Positions 50,685 through 59,972 of a stretch of 64,000 nt of DNA are shown here, one piece after another (the first letter of the stretch is position 1; each line of letters starts with the position of its first letter). The position numbers were made by a program, and so were the translations under genes. Source of the DNA: Nitrospira sp. (GTDB lineage Bacteria > Nitrospirota > Nitrospiria > Nitrospirales > Nitrospiraceae). The notes under the pieces are model-generated. The model searched no databases, was not told the DNA's origin, and saw only the letters and a program-made list of their open reading frames with translations. The stretch covers positions 496,001-560,000 of the forward strand of contig JALHPO010000002.1 of assembly GCA_022842445.1 (NCBI GenBank), written 5' to 3'.

Positions 50685-51478
50685 CAGAACTCCACCTGTA
50701 CGAGTCCGGGCCCGACAATCTTTGCCTGGAGCTCCCGCCCTGAATCCAGATTGCTCACCATGACGGTTTGACCCATGCGCCCGCTTGACTTCGTCACTCC
50801 GTAGGCTTGAATCGAAAGCCCGCCCCGCTTCGCTTCGATCATGACCCGATCGCCTTTTTTGATCAGAACCGGCGCTTTCAAGAATCCCGCGCGGAACGGA
50901 ACATCGGCCGGGAGCGGGCGTGCCGCGCTTTTTCCGATCACCTCTTCCCGATCGGTGATGAAGGGATGGGACAACTGGTGCGTGCGCATGCGCACCGTCT
51001 TCAAATCCTGGCCATCGATGATTTCATCGGATTTCAAGGACCGATTCGGAGCGAGCGCATCGATCATCGCCGCCACATCAGCCAAAACCTCGACGGTGTT
51101 CCAGGATTTCCCATTCACATTCACCGCCATCTGAAACGTGCGGCGCCCTAACCTCTCGTCATTCGATACAGGAACGACATGCAGCTCCATGTCTCCCGAT
51201 GGAACTTTGATCGGCTCAGCAGGATCCAATACCGTCACCTGGACGTCCTTCACCCTGCGGCCCCACTCTGTTTCCAAATATCCGCGAATCGTCTTTGTCA
51301 GCAGCTCAACGGAAATCTCGCGCTCGGCAGGACGACTGACGCCGTCCTCATGGGAACGATGGCCCGGAGCTGCCGGCGAGACCGACATCGCCTCCGAACG
51401 AGCCGCCTCCGCCGGCGTCACAATCCGCAACATTTCACTCAACACAAACATCACCAGCACAAGATGGAATCGGCTCAT
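50684..51478 (-). CDS. flgA: P-ring assembly chaperone FlgA
   Basis: FlgA is a periplasmic chaperone for P-ring assembly. The 264-residue protein has an N-terminal signal peptide (MSRFHLVLVMFVLSEMLRIV ending near AEA), and a C-terminal SAF-type domain with ARPLPADVPFRAGFLKAPVL, IKKGDRVMIEAKRGGLSIQA and MVSNLDSGRELQAKIVGPG. Length is slightly above the E. coli protein. It lies between flgG and flgH in the normal order. Confidence 0.93.
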   Translation of the reverse strand: MSRFHLVLVMFVLSEMLRIVTPAEAARSEAMSVSPAAPGHRSHEDGVSRPAEREISVELLTKTIRGYLETEWGRRVKDVQVTVLDPAEPIKVPSGDMELHVVPVSNDERLGRRTFQMAVNVNGKSWNTVEVLADVAAMIDALAPNRSLKSDEIIDGQDLKTVRMRTHQLSHPFITDREEVIGKSAARPLPADVPFRAGFLKAPVLIKKGDRVMIEAKRGGLSIQAYGVTKSSGRMGQTVMVSNLDSGRELQAKIVGPGLVQVEF

Positions 51479-51493
51479 GGGTTCCTCTACTCG

Positions 51494-52285
51494 TTACCGT
51501 CTAAGATTGTTGGCAATGGCCATCATTTCGTCGGACGCCTGAATCGTCTTGGAATTGATCTCATAACTTCGTTGCGCGATGATCATATTGACCATTTCTT
51601 CCGCCAGATTGACGTTCGAGCTTTCCAGGAATCCCTGCTGGATCGTGCCGAATCCCGTGGAGAATCCACCGGTGCCCTGCGTAGGCGGACCGGACGCAAA
51701 ACTATCGATGAACAGGTTATTCCCCATCGCCACCAGACCGGACGGGTTGTCGAAGCGCGTCAATTGAATCTGCCCGACCTGTGACGCCTGCGTGACCCCG
51801 GGCAGCAGCACAGAGACGGTGCCGTCCTGCCCGATATCGACCTTCAGCGCGCCGGATGGAATCGTAATGACCGGATTCAGCAGGTCACCGTCGCCGGTGA
51901 CGACGTTGCCCACGTTGTCCCGCTTAAACGATCCGTTTCTGGTGTACATGATGGTGCCGTCCGAACGGGACACTTGAAAAAATCCGGGACCATCGATGGC
52001 CAAATCGAGTTCGTTGTTCGTCTGACGCATGTTTCCCTGGAGCCACTCTTTCGCGACCGTCGTAGGCCGGACACCCGCGCCGACCTGGATGCCGACGGGA
52101 AACACTCCGACGTTCGACGCATTCGTGCCGGGAAGCCGCTGAATCTGGTACAGCAGGTCGGCAAACTCCGCCCGGCTGCGCTTGAACGAATTCGTGTTGA
52201 CGTTCGCCAGATTATGCGCAACCGTATCGACGTTGATCTGCTGGGCCGTCATTCCGGTTGCCGCCGTCCACATCGCTCGAATCAT
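51494..52285 (-). CDS. flgG: Flagellar distal rod protein FlgG
   Basis: FlgG forms the distal rod. The 263-residue protein (family about 262) has the rod-hook N-terminus MIRAMWTAATGMTAQQINVD with VAHNLANVNTNSFKRSRAEF. The FlgG-specific stretch is QIQRLPGTNASNVGVFPVG and the C-terminus is VNLAEEMVNMIIAQRSYEIN with SKTIQASDEMM. It follows flgF after about 115 bp that contain a hairpin-forming repeat, and precedes flgA by 15 bp. Confidence 0.96.
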   Translation of the reverse strand: MIRAMWTAATGMTAQQINVDTVAHNLANVNTNSFKRSRAEFADLLYQIQRLPGTNASNVGVFPVGIQVGAGVRPTTVAKEWLQGNMRQTNNELDLAIDGPGFFQVSRSDGTIMYTRNGSFKRDNVGNVVTGDGDLLNPVITIPSGALKVDIGQDGTVSVLLPGVTQASQVGQIQLTRFDNPSGLVAMGNNLFIDSFASGPPTQGTGGFSTGFGTIQQGFLESSNVNLAEEMVNMIIAQRSYEINSKTIQASDEMMAIANNLRR

Positions 52286-52300
52286 AGAATCCTCCCCGTG

Positions 52301-52398
52301 AAGAGCCGAAGGCGGATGGCCGATGGCACGAACCCGCTGTACGCCGGAACATTTCCGCTCCTGCCATCAGCGATACGCCATCCGCTATCCGCTCTTGA
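52301..52398. repeat. Hairpin-forming heptanucleotide repeat between flgF and flgG
   Basis: Left units (AAGAGCC, GAAGGCG, GATGGCC, GATGGCA) and right units (CCATCAG, CGATACG, CCATCCG, CTATCCG) are 7 nt long and partly reverse-complementary: AAGAGC pairs with GCTCTT, CGGATGGC with GCCATCCG and GATGGCA with TGCCATC. It is related to the elements at 10760, 15752 and 53393. Confidence 0.8.
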
Positions 52399-52400
52399 TC

Positions 52401-53171
52401 TCATACCACTCGTCCGACGTTCTGAATCGCCGTGTCGGTCATCCGATCGAATGCCTGCATCACTTTCTGGGCCGACTCATAGCTCCGCATGCCCTCCATC
52501 ATCTTCACCATCTCACTAATGGCACTGACATTGGACTCTTCGATATGCCCCGCCTGGACCTGAGGATTCTTGGCCACCGCTCCCTTATCAGAAATGTACA
52601 GCCCGTCGGCGAATTTCTGCGGCATCTGATCCTCCGGAAATTCCATGACCTTGATCCGGTCCACCGGTTTGTCGTCCACCTTGATTTCGCCTTGGGTCGT
52701 AATCTCCATCTTCCCGACAGGGAGCTTGATCTCGCCCTTTGCTCCCATCACAAGATGCCCCAGATTGGTGACGACCCGGCGTTGATGATCGAGTGAAAAC
52801 ATGCCATTGCGGCTATAGCGAACGCCCTGCGGTGTCTGCACTTCAAAGAATCCGCTTCCTTGAATGGCAAGATCCAGGGGATTGCCGGTCAATCGGATCC
52901 GGCCTGGTTCAAAGGTGGTCTTCATACGATGCGGCGCCGCAAACACCCGTTCAGCCGGGCCCAACGGCTTGGCCATGATCTGCTGCGCAAGTCCGGCGCC
53001 GTACCCGATGCCGGGGATCGCCGCATGCGCACGAGGAAACATCGCCTTGAAGGCCTGTTCATCTTGCTTGAATCCGGCCGTATTCACGTTCGCCATGTTA
53101 TTGGCAAACACCTGCATGCGCCGCTCATGCGCCAGTGCCCCGGATAAGATGGGGTAGATACCTCGATCCAT
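52401..53171 (-). CDS. flgF: Flagellar proximal rod protein FlgF
   Basis: A 256-residue rod protein of the FlgF/FlgG class. The N-terminus MDRGIYPILSGALAHERRMQ with FANNMANVNTAGFKQDEQAF and the C-terminus SNVSAISEMVKMMEGMRSYE are the conserved rod ends. Its place before flgG, the smaller middle domain and LAIQGSGFFEVQTPQG point to FlgF. The ATG at 53169-53171 is preferred because AAGGAGG is 8 nt upstream. A perfect-looking sigma-54 promoter lies 40-55 bp upstream. Confidence 0.93.
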   Translation of the reverse strand: MDRGIYPILSGALAHERRMQVFANNMANVNTAGFKQDEQAFKAMFPRAHAAIPGIGYGAGLAQQIMAKPLGPAERVFAAPHRMKTTFEPGRIRLTGNPLDLAIQGSGFFEVQTPQGVRYSRNGMFSLDHQRRVVTNLGHLVMGAKGEIKLPVGKMEITTQGEIKVDDKPVDRIKVMEFPEDQMPQKFADGLYISDKGAVAKNPQVQAGHIEESNVSAISEMVKMMEGMRSYESAQKVMQAFDRMTDTAIQNVGRVV

Positions 53172-53210
53172 GATCACGCCTCCTTGTCACACTTCAGACA
53201 CAGTACCTTC

Positions 53211-53225
53211 GCAACCCTCGTGCCA
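53211..53225 (-). promoter_or_regulatory. Sigma-54 promoter of the flgF-flgG-flgA-flgH-flgI-flgJ operon
   Basis: Minus strand TGGCACGAGGGTTGC contains TGGCAC, five bases, then TTGC: the -24/-12 signature with exact spacing. The start point would be near 53200, about 30 nt before flgF. No sigma-54 activator gene is in the window. The rest of the 344-bp gap to fliA (53172-53515) holds only the repeat at 53393-53500. Confidence 0.8.
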
Positions 53226-53392
53226 CGTCACCGGCCGTACAGCGGTTACTTCTGCGCGCAGCCAGCGCGGATGCTTCCAATGGCCCGTACACACGACTCT
53301 CGGCATACACGCTCCAACCAGGCTGTTTCTGCCCTGCTCCGGTAAAATCTTCCGAGCAATCGTTTCCTCTGTGTGGTTCATTGAGGACAAGC

Positions 53393-53500
53393 GCTGATAG
53401 CTGATGGCCGATAGCACGGAATCGGAACACATTACCGGCTCGTGGCGATTCCCACTCTGGTCCGTACCATCAACCATCGGCCATACGCCACCGGCTCTTT
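53393..53500. repeat. Hairpin-forming heptanucleotide repeat between fliA and flgF
   Basis: Left units (GCTGATA, GCTGATG, GCCGATA, GCACGGA) and right units (ACCATCA, ACCATCG, GCCATAC, GCCACCG, GCTCTTT) run in a 7-nt frame; ATGGCCGAT on the left pairs with ATCGGCCAT on the right. It begins 16 bp after the fliA stop and may end its transcript. Confidence 0.78.
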
Positions 53501-53515
53501 GAAGCGAACAGTGCC

Positions 53516-54268
53516 TCATCGCGCCGCCTGCAGAGAGGCCTTCAGCCTCACAATGGCTTTGGTGTGGATTTGACAGACACGCGACTCGGTGACCTTGAGC
53601 ATCTCCCCGATTTCCTTCATGGTGAGCTCTTCGAAATAATACAACGTCAACACGAGGCGCTCCTTCTCCGGAAGATTCTGGATGGCGTCGCCGACGGAAT
53701 CCCGTTCCCGCTCGTTGACCAATGTCGCCAACGGATCGGGGTTGTGGGTATCGGCCAGCATCGTGACGACCTTGGGCTTATCAGGATCGGAAAGATTGAG
53801 ATCGTCGATACTGACGACCACCGCGCCTCTTGCGCGGAGCGTAAAATCATCGAGTTCATCCGGCGACATCTTCAATTCAGCGGCCACCTCTTCATCCTTC
53901 GGCGGCCGCCCCAAGCGATGCATCAGCTGCACCTGCGTCCGTTGCAGCAGCCCGATACGCTCGTGCACTGAGCGCGGAATCCAATCCATCGAACGAATCT
54001 CATCGAGCATCGCGCCACGAATCCGGAATTCGGCGTAGGTCTTGAACTTGGCCTCACGAGACGGATCATACTTATCCATGGCGTCCATGAGGCCGATCGT
54101 GCCGACCGAAATCAAGTCTTCCGCGTCCAGATAGGGCGGAAGACGAAAGGCAAACCGATGGGCCATCACACGGATCACATGGGCGAATTCTTTGATGATT
54201 CGCTCACGTCCGACTTCATCGGTTGAACCGGGTTTCCGCTCTTGCAATGGGGCTGTGTTGCTTATCAT
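53516..54268 (-). CDS. fliA: Flagellar sigma factor FliA (sigma-28)
   Basis: FliA directs RNA polymerase to late flagellar promoters. The 250-residue protein has region 2 (FAFRLPPYLDAEDLISVGTI; GLMDAMDKYDPSREAKFKTY; RIRGAMLDEIRSMDWIPRSV), region 3 (QLMHRLGRPPKDEEVAAEL) and region 4 (LPEKERLVLTLYYFEELTMK with TESRVCQIHTKAIVRLK). All match FliA. flgM, several matching promoters and the flagellin lie in the same window. It follows flhG after 174 bp, a gap with an inverted repeat and no recognised promoter. Confidence 0.97.
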   Translation of the reverse strand: MISNTAPLQERKPGSTDEVGRERIIKEFAHVIRVMAHRFAFRLPPYLDAEDLISVGTIGLMDAMDKYDPSREAKFKTYAEFRIRGAMLDEIRSMDWIPRSVHERIGLLQRTQVQLMHRLGRPPKDEEVAAELKMSPDELDDFTLRARGAVVVSIDDLNLSDPDKPKVVTMLADTHNPDPLATLVNERERDSVGDAIQNLPEKERLVLTLYYFEELTMKEIGEMLKVTESRVCQIHTKAIVRLKASLQAAR

Positions 54269-54369
54269 ACAAATCCCTGCGCGTCCTTTCGTCGAATGAA
54301 CACGGAGAGGCGCCTGCTCGACTTATTCACGACCAATGCAATTTCCAATCCTCGACACCAACAAGAGGA

Positions 54370-54430
54370 GTTGCGAGCTTCCGGTTGCGTAGTTCCAAAA
54401 CACACGTTCAGAACACCCGCGACTCGCAAC
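54370..54430. repeat. Inverted repeat in the flhG-fliA spacer
   Basis: GTTGCGAG at 54370-54377 and CTCGCAAC at 54423-54430 pair across 45 nt. The left side also shows two similar 14-nt blocks (GTTGCGAGCTTCCG, GTTGCGTAGTTCCA). It could be a terminator or leader structure for fliA. Confidence 0.45.
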
Positions 54431-54442
54431 CTGAATTACTAT

Positions 54443-55303
54443 CTAGATTCCCTTGATCCCCCGTTGCCAAAGCAACTGGACAGAGCCTTTAGGAATATCC
54501 GACTTGGGCCACTCCATCACCTGGTCCGCCAGTTTTCTGAAGGCCTGGGATGCCGGCGAATCTGGAAACGCCTCTACCACCGCTTTTTGCCTTATCACCG
54601 CCAAGGGAACATAGTCATCGTGCGGGATATACCCCACATATTCGACAGCCACATGAAGAAACTGGTCGATGGCCCGGTCCAACTTCCTAAATACCTCCGC
54701 CGCTTCCCGGCGGCTTTTCGCCTGATTGACCAGCACTTTGAAATGGCGCTCCCGATACTGACGCGCCAGCACTTTAATCAGCGCATAGGCATCGGTCAGC
54801 GATGTCGGTTCCGGCGTGGCGACAACCACCGTGTCATGAGCCGAGGCGGCAAAGAACGTGACATTGGATGAAATACCCGCGCCGGTATCGATCAGCAGCA
54901 CATCCATCCCGGCGGCGAACTGCTCCAATTGCTCCTGGATGATGATCTGCTGCGAGTCGGTCAACGCCGTAAGATGCGGCACGCCGGAACTGGCGGGCAG
55001 CACCTGGATGCCTGCCGGACCTTCCACCGCGATCTCGTCCAGCGTGTGTACGCCCGACAATACGTCTTCGATCGTGTAGCGGGGCACGAGCCCCAGCAAC
55101 ACATCCAAATTCCCCAATCCGATGTCCGCATCCAACACCAGCACGCGCTTTCCCGCTTGCGCGAGCGCAATCGCCACGTTCGCCGCCACATTGGTTTTCC
55201 CAACCCCGCCTTTTCCGCTCGACACGGCGATGACGCGTGTGCGGGGTGCACACGGCTCACGGCCGATGACGGCTGTATCAAAACGGCCTATCGTGCTCTG
55301 CAT
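54443..55303 (-). CDS. flhG: MinD-like ATPase FlhG (FleN/YlxH)
   Basis: FlhG limits flagellar number and works with the GTPase FlhF. The 286-residue P-loop ATPase has the deviant Walker A VSSGKGGVGKTNVAANVA, switch I region VLDADIGLGNLDVLLGL, and LLIDTGAGISSNV (Walker B with switch II). The C-terminal part (AVIRQKAVVEAFPDSPASQA) matches FlhG. The N-terminal DQAxxLR motif used to activate FlhF in some species is not visible. It starts 10 bp after flhF, with GGAGGAA upstream of the ATG at 55303. Confidence 0.94.
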   Translation of the reverse strand: MQSTIGRFDTAVIGREPCAPRTRVIAVSSGKGGVGKTNVAANVAIALAQAGKRVLVLDADIGLGNLDVLLGLVPRYTIEDVLSGVHTLDEIAVEGPAGIQVLPASSGVPHLTALTDSQQIIIQEQLEQFAAGMDVLLIDTGAGISSNVTFFAASAHDTVVVATPEPTSLTDAYALIKVLARQYRERHFKVLVNQAKSRREAAEVFRKLDRAIDQFLHVAVEYVGYIPHDDYVPLAVIRQKAVVEAFPDSPASQAFRKLADQVMEWPKSDIPKGSVQLLWQRGIKGI

Positions 55304-55313
55304 GAGATTCCTC

Positions 55314-56663
55314 CTACCATTCATTCGATACGCACATCGCCCCGACTGCTTCCGGCACAGGCGCCTCTCGAAGAGACCCCGGTGGCCGGCTCATGGGCGC
55401 GCGGGAGACGACATACCGCTGCGCCATCAGACACTCCGCCAAACGTTCCGGCGAGGCGAGTTCGATATCTTCCGGAACCCGCTGCCCAACCCCCCAATAG
55501 GAAAGCGGCAGACCGGTATGGCGCGCCACGTCGAAAATGGTCCCAAAGGATTCTGTGTCATCCAGCTTTGTAAAGAGCAGCCGCAACAACGGCAGATCCT
55601 TGACCCGATCAATGACTCTGCGCAAATCCCTTTCCTGAGAGGATGCCGGAAGGACCACATGCGTCGTGACGACAGATTCCTCGCCGATGAGCCGATGCAG
55701 CTCCGCCGCAGACGACACGTCCTCCGGTCCGACGCCAGGCATATCGATGAGGACCACCTCCGCCCGCCCATGACGCCGCAGCCCCTGGTGTAGCTGCTGC
55801 GGCGACTGCGCAGCAGCAAAGGGCACACCAAGCGTACGGGCATACTGCCGCAATTGATCGACCGACGCTTTGCGATAGGTATCAAAGGTCACCACGGCTA
55901 CAGACTGCCCCAGTTCAATTCGGTGATGCGCGGCCAACTTGGTGACAATCGAGGTCTTGCCGGCTCCGCTTGGACCGAGGATCACGCCGATGGCACGGCC
56001 GCCTTCCCTGCCAAGAATCGGCCCACTGATTCCGATCCGGCAGGCGATGGCCTCTTGAAGGGCCGTCGTGACTGCTCCCTCATGACGGCACGCATCAGGC
56101 CCCAACCTCTCCAGCAAATCATCACCCAATACCTCCGCCGTCGATGGACGCATGCCCTGCCTTACGAATGATCGGCACAGCCGAGCGATCATCGGCGATC
56201 TCCCCGCTTCTATCGACTGGGTTTCCGGCGGCAACGATTCCGCCAACAAGCGGCTCACGTCTCGCAGCTCGGCGCGAAGCTGCTGCAGACGATTCCGCCT
56301 CCACTTCATGCCGGCGGCCGGCCTCGGCAGCGCGGCCGGCTCTGGAACAGCCGTCTCGATCGGCGCGTGATTCGACTCCAGCACAGATTGGAGTGCCGCC
56401 TGGAAACTCTTCGCCACCGGGGCCGGTGCCGGAGATTCGACGGACGGCAGCTCCGCCACGGATCTCGGCGCCTCATCACGACGCAAGGGATCCTGTTCGC
56501 AGGCTGCCATGACTTCCAGCACGGGACGGTTGAATACGCGAAGCATGCGGCCGCCTTGATGCACTTCTTTCGAAGAGAGGATGATCGCCTCAGGCCCCAG
56601 CTCTTCTTTGATCGCACGCATGGCATCCTGCATGGTGAGGGCATGAAATGTTTTGACTTTCAT
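55314..56663 (-). CDS. flhF: Flagellar GTPase FlhF
   Basis: FlhF is an SRP-type GTPase that sets the site of flagellar assembly. The 449-residue protein begins MKVKTFHALTMQDAMRAIKE and EELGPEAIILSSKEVHQGG, the FlhF B-domain signature. Then come a Pro/Ala-rich linker, an N domain, and a G domain with P-loop VILGPSGAGKTSIVTKLAAH (G1), VAVVTFDTYRKASVDQLRQY, VVLIDMPGVGPED (G3-like, with P instead of T in the usual DTAG) and LLFTKLDDTESFGTIFD (G4). It follows flhA by 8 bp. Confidence 0.94.
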   Translation of the reverse strand: MKVKTFHALTMQDAMRAIKEELGPEAIILSSKEVHQGGRMLRVFNRPVLEVMAACEQDPLRRDEAPRSVAELPSVESPAPAPVAKSFQAALQSVLESNHAPIETAVPEPAALPRPAAGMKWRRNRLQQLRAELRDVSRLLAESLPPETQSIEAGRSPMIARLCRSFVRQGMRPSTAEVLGDDLLERLGPDACRHEGAVTTALQEAIACRIGISGPILGREGGRAIGVILGPSGAGKTSIVTKLAAHHRIELGQSVAVVTFDTYRKASVDQLRQYARTLGVPFAAAQSPQQLHQGLRRHGRAEVVLIDMPGVGPEDVSSAAELHRLIGEESVVTTHVVLPASSQERDLRRVIDRVKDLPLLRLLFTKLDDTESFGTIFDVARHTGLPLSYWGVGQRVPEDIELASPERLAECLMAQRYVVSRAPMSRPPGSLREAPVPEAVGAMCVSNEW

Positions 56664-56671
56664 CAGTTACC

Positions 56672-58768
56672 TCATGACAGCTGAGCCAGGTCGCCATCGA
56701 TTCGAACGGTATCCAGCGATTGCAAACGAACCAAGGCATCGACTTCGTTGAGACCCATGACCGGCACCGAATGGAGCAGGCGGTCGCTTAACCGCCGCAA
56801 GTGGCGCCGAACCGCCGGCGAGCACAGCACGATGGGCTGCTGCCCGCGAGCGGCCACCCGTTCAGCAGCCTGTTTGAGACCGCTCAAGAGCTTGTGTGAC
56901 ATCGCAGGGTCGAGATTGAGGGACGCGCCCTGCGGGAGCACCGCCGCTTGTTCCGCCAGGGACCGGTCCAGCTGCGGATCCAGCGTGATGACTTGGAGCG
57001 TACCGTCGGGCAATTGATATTGTTTCGTAATTGTCCTCGCCAGCGCCTGGCGCGCAAACTCCGTGAGCACATCGGGATCTTTGATCGTGGCGGCATGATC
57101 GGAGACGGCTTCCAGAATGGAGCGAAGATCCCGGATCGGGATACCTTCCTTGAGCAGATTGCCGAGAATGCGCACAACAGTGCCGAGCGGCAGCAACGTC
57201 GGAATCAACTCCTCGACCAGTTTTGGATGGGCTTTCCCGACGTCATCCAGGAGCGCTTGCACTTCCTGCCGCCCGACCAATTCATGGCCATGGCGCTTGA
57301 TCAGTTCGGAGACATGCGTCGTCATCGCCGAACTTGCATCGACCACCGTGTAACCTGCCATCTGAGCCTGTTCGCGGGCCTCTTCCGACACCCACAGGGC
57401 CGGGAGTCCGAACGCCGGCTCCTTCGTCGCGATACCCTGCACCAGGCCTCGCTGGCCGGTGCCTGGATCGATAGCCAGCAAGTGGCCGGGCAGGACATCG
57501 GCCTTGGCGATTTGCACCCCCTTGAGGATGACGGCATACTCATTGGGCCGTAGCTGGAGATTGTCGCGAATATGGATCGGCGGAACGACAAAGCCCATGG
57601 ACTCCGCAAACTGACGCCGCAATCCTTTGATCCGGTCCAGCAGCGCAGTCCCCTGCGTGCCTTCGACAAGGCCGATCAGCCCGTAGCCGACCTGTACTTC
57701 CATCAGGTCGAGCGGGGTGACCTTCGTCGAGCCCTCGTCGGCCTTCGGTGCGGCAGGCGCCTGATCGACTGCTTCCGGAGTCTGCTCTTGTTGATGCAGA
57801 CGATACGCCATCCAGGCGACGCCTCCCCCCAACGCTAAAAAGGCCAGGTGCGGCAGCCCGGGAATCAGTCCAAGCACGAGCAGGATACCGGCGGCCGTGC
57901 CGACCGCTTTCGATGAAATCAACAACTGCCGGGCCATTTCGCCGCCAAGATCGGTGTCTGAAGCCGCGCGTGTCACCACGATGCCGGCCGCCGTCGACAC
58001 GATCAAAGCGGGGATCTGCGCGACCAGCCCCTCTCCCACTGTCAGCAGCGTGTACGTTTGCGCCGCCAACGCCGGACTCATCCCTTGCTGCAGAATGCCG
58101 ATCGCCAGTCCTCCCACAATGTTGACTAGAATGATGATGATAGCCGCGATCGCGTCTCCACGCACAAATTTGCTGGCGCCATCCATGGCGCCGTAAAAAT
58201 CGGCCTCTTCGGTAATCTCGCGGCGGCGGCGGCGCGCATCGGCTTCATTGATCAATCCGGCGTTGAGATCGGCGTCGATGCTCATCTGCTTACCGGGCAT
58301 CGCATCCAAGGTAAATCGTGCGGCGACTTCCGCCACACGGCCGGCGCCTTTGGTGACCACCACAAAGTTGATGATGACGAGAATGGCAAACACCACCAGT
58401 CCGACGGTATAGTTCCCGCCCACGACGAAATTGCCGAATGCACGGATCACCTCCCCCGCCGCGCCGGGCCCTTCATTGCCGTGAAGCAGGATCAGCCGGG
58501 TCGACGCGATGTTGAGCGACAACCGTAAGAGCGTGATCATCAAGAGAATGGAAGGGAACACGGAGAATTCAATCGGCCGCCGCACTTGCAGCCCGACCAG
58601 CAGAATGATCACGGACAACGTGATGTCGAAACTCAGCAGCAGATCGAGGAGAAATCGAGGCAACGGCAGGAGCATGACCATTAAAATAGCCACGACTCCC
58701 ACGGACATGACGATGTCGGGGTGCTTAATGAAGGACGCGTGCCGAATCGGTTCAATTTTAGTCGACAT
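56672..58768 (-). CDS. flhA: Flagellar export gate protein FlhA
   Basis: FlhA is the largest export-gate protein, converting the proton gradient and docking chaperone-substrate pairs. The 698-residue protein has about eight N-terminal membrane helices, and the FHIPEP-like loop GVVVFAILVIINFVVVTKGAGR with RFTLDAMPGKQMSIDADLNA and GAMDGASKFVRGDAIAAII, all very conserved. The soluble C-terminal part from about residue 340 has DLMEVQVGYGLIGLVE and DASSAMTTHVSELIKRHGHE. Length is normal (about 690). It lies between flhB and flhF. Confidence 0.97.
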   Translation of the reverse strand: MSTKIEPIRHASFIKHPDIVMSVGVVAILMVMLLPLPRFLLDLLLSFDITLSVIILLVGLQVRRPIEFSVFPSILLMITLLRLSLNIASTRLILLHGNEGPGAAGEVIRAFGNFVVGGNYTVGLVVFAILVIINFVVVTKGAGRVAEVAARFTLDAMPGKQMSIDADLNAGLINEADARRRRREITEEADFYGAMDGASKFVRGDAIAAIIIILVNIVGGLAIGILQQGMSPALAAQTYTLLTVGEGLVAQIPALIVSTAAGIVVTRAASDTDLGGEMARQLLISSKAVGTAAGILLVLGLIPGLPHLAFLALGGGVAWMAYRLHQQEQTPEAVDQAPAAPKADEGSTKVTPLDLMEVQVGYGLIGLVEGTQGTALLDRIKGLRRQFAESMGFVVPPIHIRDNLQLRPNEYAVILKGVQIAKADVLPGHLLAIDPGTGQRGLVQGIATKEPAFGLPALWVSEEAREQAQMAGYTVVDASSAMTTHVSELIKRHGHELVGRQEVQALLDDVGKAHPKLVEELIPTLLPLGTVVRILGNLLKEGIPIRDLRSILEAVSDHAATIKDPDVLTEFARQALARTITKQYQLPDGTLQVITLDPQLDRSLAEQAAVLPQGASLNLDPAMSHKLLSGLKQAAERVAARGQQPIVLCSPAVRRHLRRLSDRLLHSVPVMGLNEVDALVRLQSLDTVRIDGDLAQLS

Positions 58769-58868
58769 ACTGACGCCTGTTTTTCCGTGAGTGACTCATA
58801 TCGTCATCCGCGCATTTCAGTTCGTATCGGGCGAACGCCGGCACAGGTGCAAGTCTTCACCTTGCACG

Positions 58869-59972
58869 TCACACTTCATCGTTCGCACCCAACCCGTTCG
58901 GCGCCGCCCCTCGAGCCCGGTACACAAATGCAAGGATTTCAGCCACGGCGCGATAGAGATCCGCGGGAATCTCTTTCCCGATCTCGACCAGCTTGAAGAG
59001 TGTCCGAGCCACAAACTTGTTTTCCACAACCGGCACGCCATGGTGCCGGGCCAGTTCCCTGATGCGCTCGGCCACCAACCCCGCGCCCTTGGCCACCACG
59101 AACGGAGCCGCCATCTTTGTCGAGTCGTACTTAAGCGCCACCGCGAGGTGCGTGGGGTTCGTGACCACGACATCCGCCGTCTTCACATCCGCCATCATGC
59201 GTTTCCTGGACATGTCGCGCTGCGCGGCACGAACTCGACCCTTCACCAACGGGTCGCCTTCCGCGGACTTGTGTTCCTCTTTGACTTCCTGTACGGACAT
59301 ACGAAGACTGCGTTCCCACTCATACCGCTGATAGAAATAATCCAGCCCGGCGAGGACTCCGATGGCGCCGGCCACCGCCAAGGCTGTTTTGAGCGAGAGT
59401 TGCCCGGCCAGATGCAGCACTGTCCCCATATCGTATTCCATCAGCGCAGGTAGCTGGAGCACGTCATGCCGCATCACGAACAGCCCTACACCCGTGACGA
59501 TCGCAATTTTGAGCAACCCCTTGATCAATTCGACCACCGATCGCAGGGAGGCCAGACGAGCGAACCCTTTCAGCGGATTGATGCGGGCAAAATCCAATTG
59601 CAGCCCATCCGCCCGCCAGAGCAATCCGGTCTGCGCCAGAGACGCACCGCACCCGATCAAAAGAATGGCCCCCAGAATCGGTAGACTGATCGTAAGAATC
59701 GTGACACCGGTGCTCACGACGACGGTATAGATTTCTTCGATCGTGAAGCCGTTCCGGAAGGCCTCTGGAAATGAAATGGTGAGTCCCCCCCGCGTCATCT
59801 CGATCATCTGTTGCATACCTGCCGGAATCATCGCCGCCAAGAATCCGATCCCGCCGAGCAGGATAACCGCAGTAGACAGGTCGTGGCTTCTGGCAACCTG
59901 GCCTTTCTGCCGCGCGTCTTCCTTTCGCTTCGGCGTCGCTTTCTCTGTCTTATTATCGTTCTCGTCAGCCAT
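58869..59972 (-). CDS. flhB: Flagellar export switch protein FlhB
   Basis: FlhB switches substrate specificity from hook to filament proteins. The 367-residue protein begins DNKTEKATPKRKEDARQKGQ (the conserved N-terminus), has four membrane helices, and the self-cleavage site NPTH in VVVTNPTHLAVALKYDSTKM. The C-terminal part has GAGLVAERIRELARHHGVPV. It overlaps fliR by 8 nt, indicating coupling. The 100 bp between flhB and flhA show no feature I can name with confidence. Confidence 0.96.
   Translation of the reverse strand: MADENDNKTEKATPKRKEDARQKGQVARSHDLSTAVILLGGIGFLAAMIPAGMQQMIEMTRGGLTISFPEAFRNGFTIEEIYTVVVSTGVTILTISLPILGAILLIGCGASLAQTGLLWRADGLQLDFARINPLKGFARLASLRSVVELIKGLLKIAIVTGVGLFVMRHDVLQLPALMEYDMGTVLHLAGQLSLKTALAVAGAIGVLAGLDYFYQRYEWERSLRMSVQEVKEEHKSAEGDPLVKGRVRAAQRDMSRKRMMADVKTADVVVTNPTHLAVALKYDSTKMAAPFVVAKGAGLVAERIRELARHHGVPVVENKFVARTLFKLVEIGKEIPADLYRAVAEILAFVYRARGAAPNGLGANDEV

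Noticed and set aside
58769-58868. Sigma-28 promoter between flhB and flhA (a CCCGATAC string)
   Set aside because: No acceptable -35 is found at 11-12 nt, and flhA is normally read from the upstream operon.
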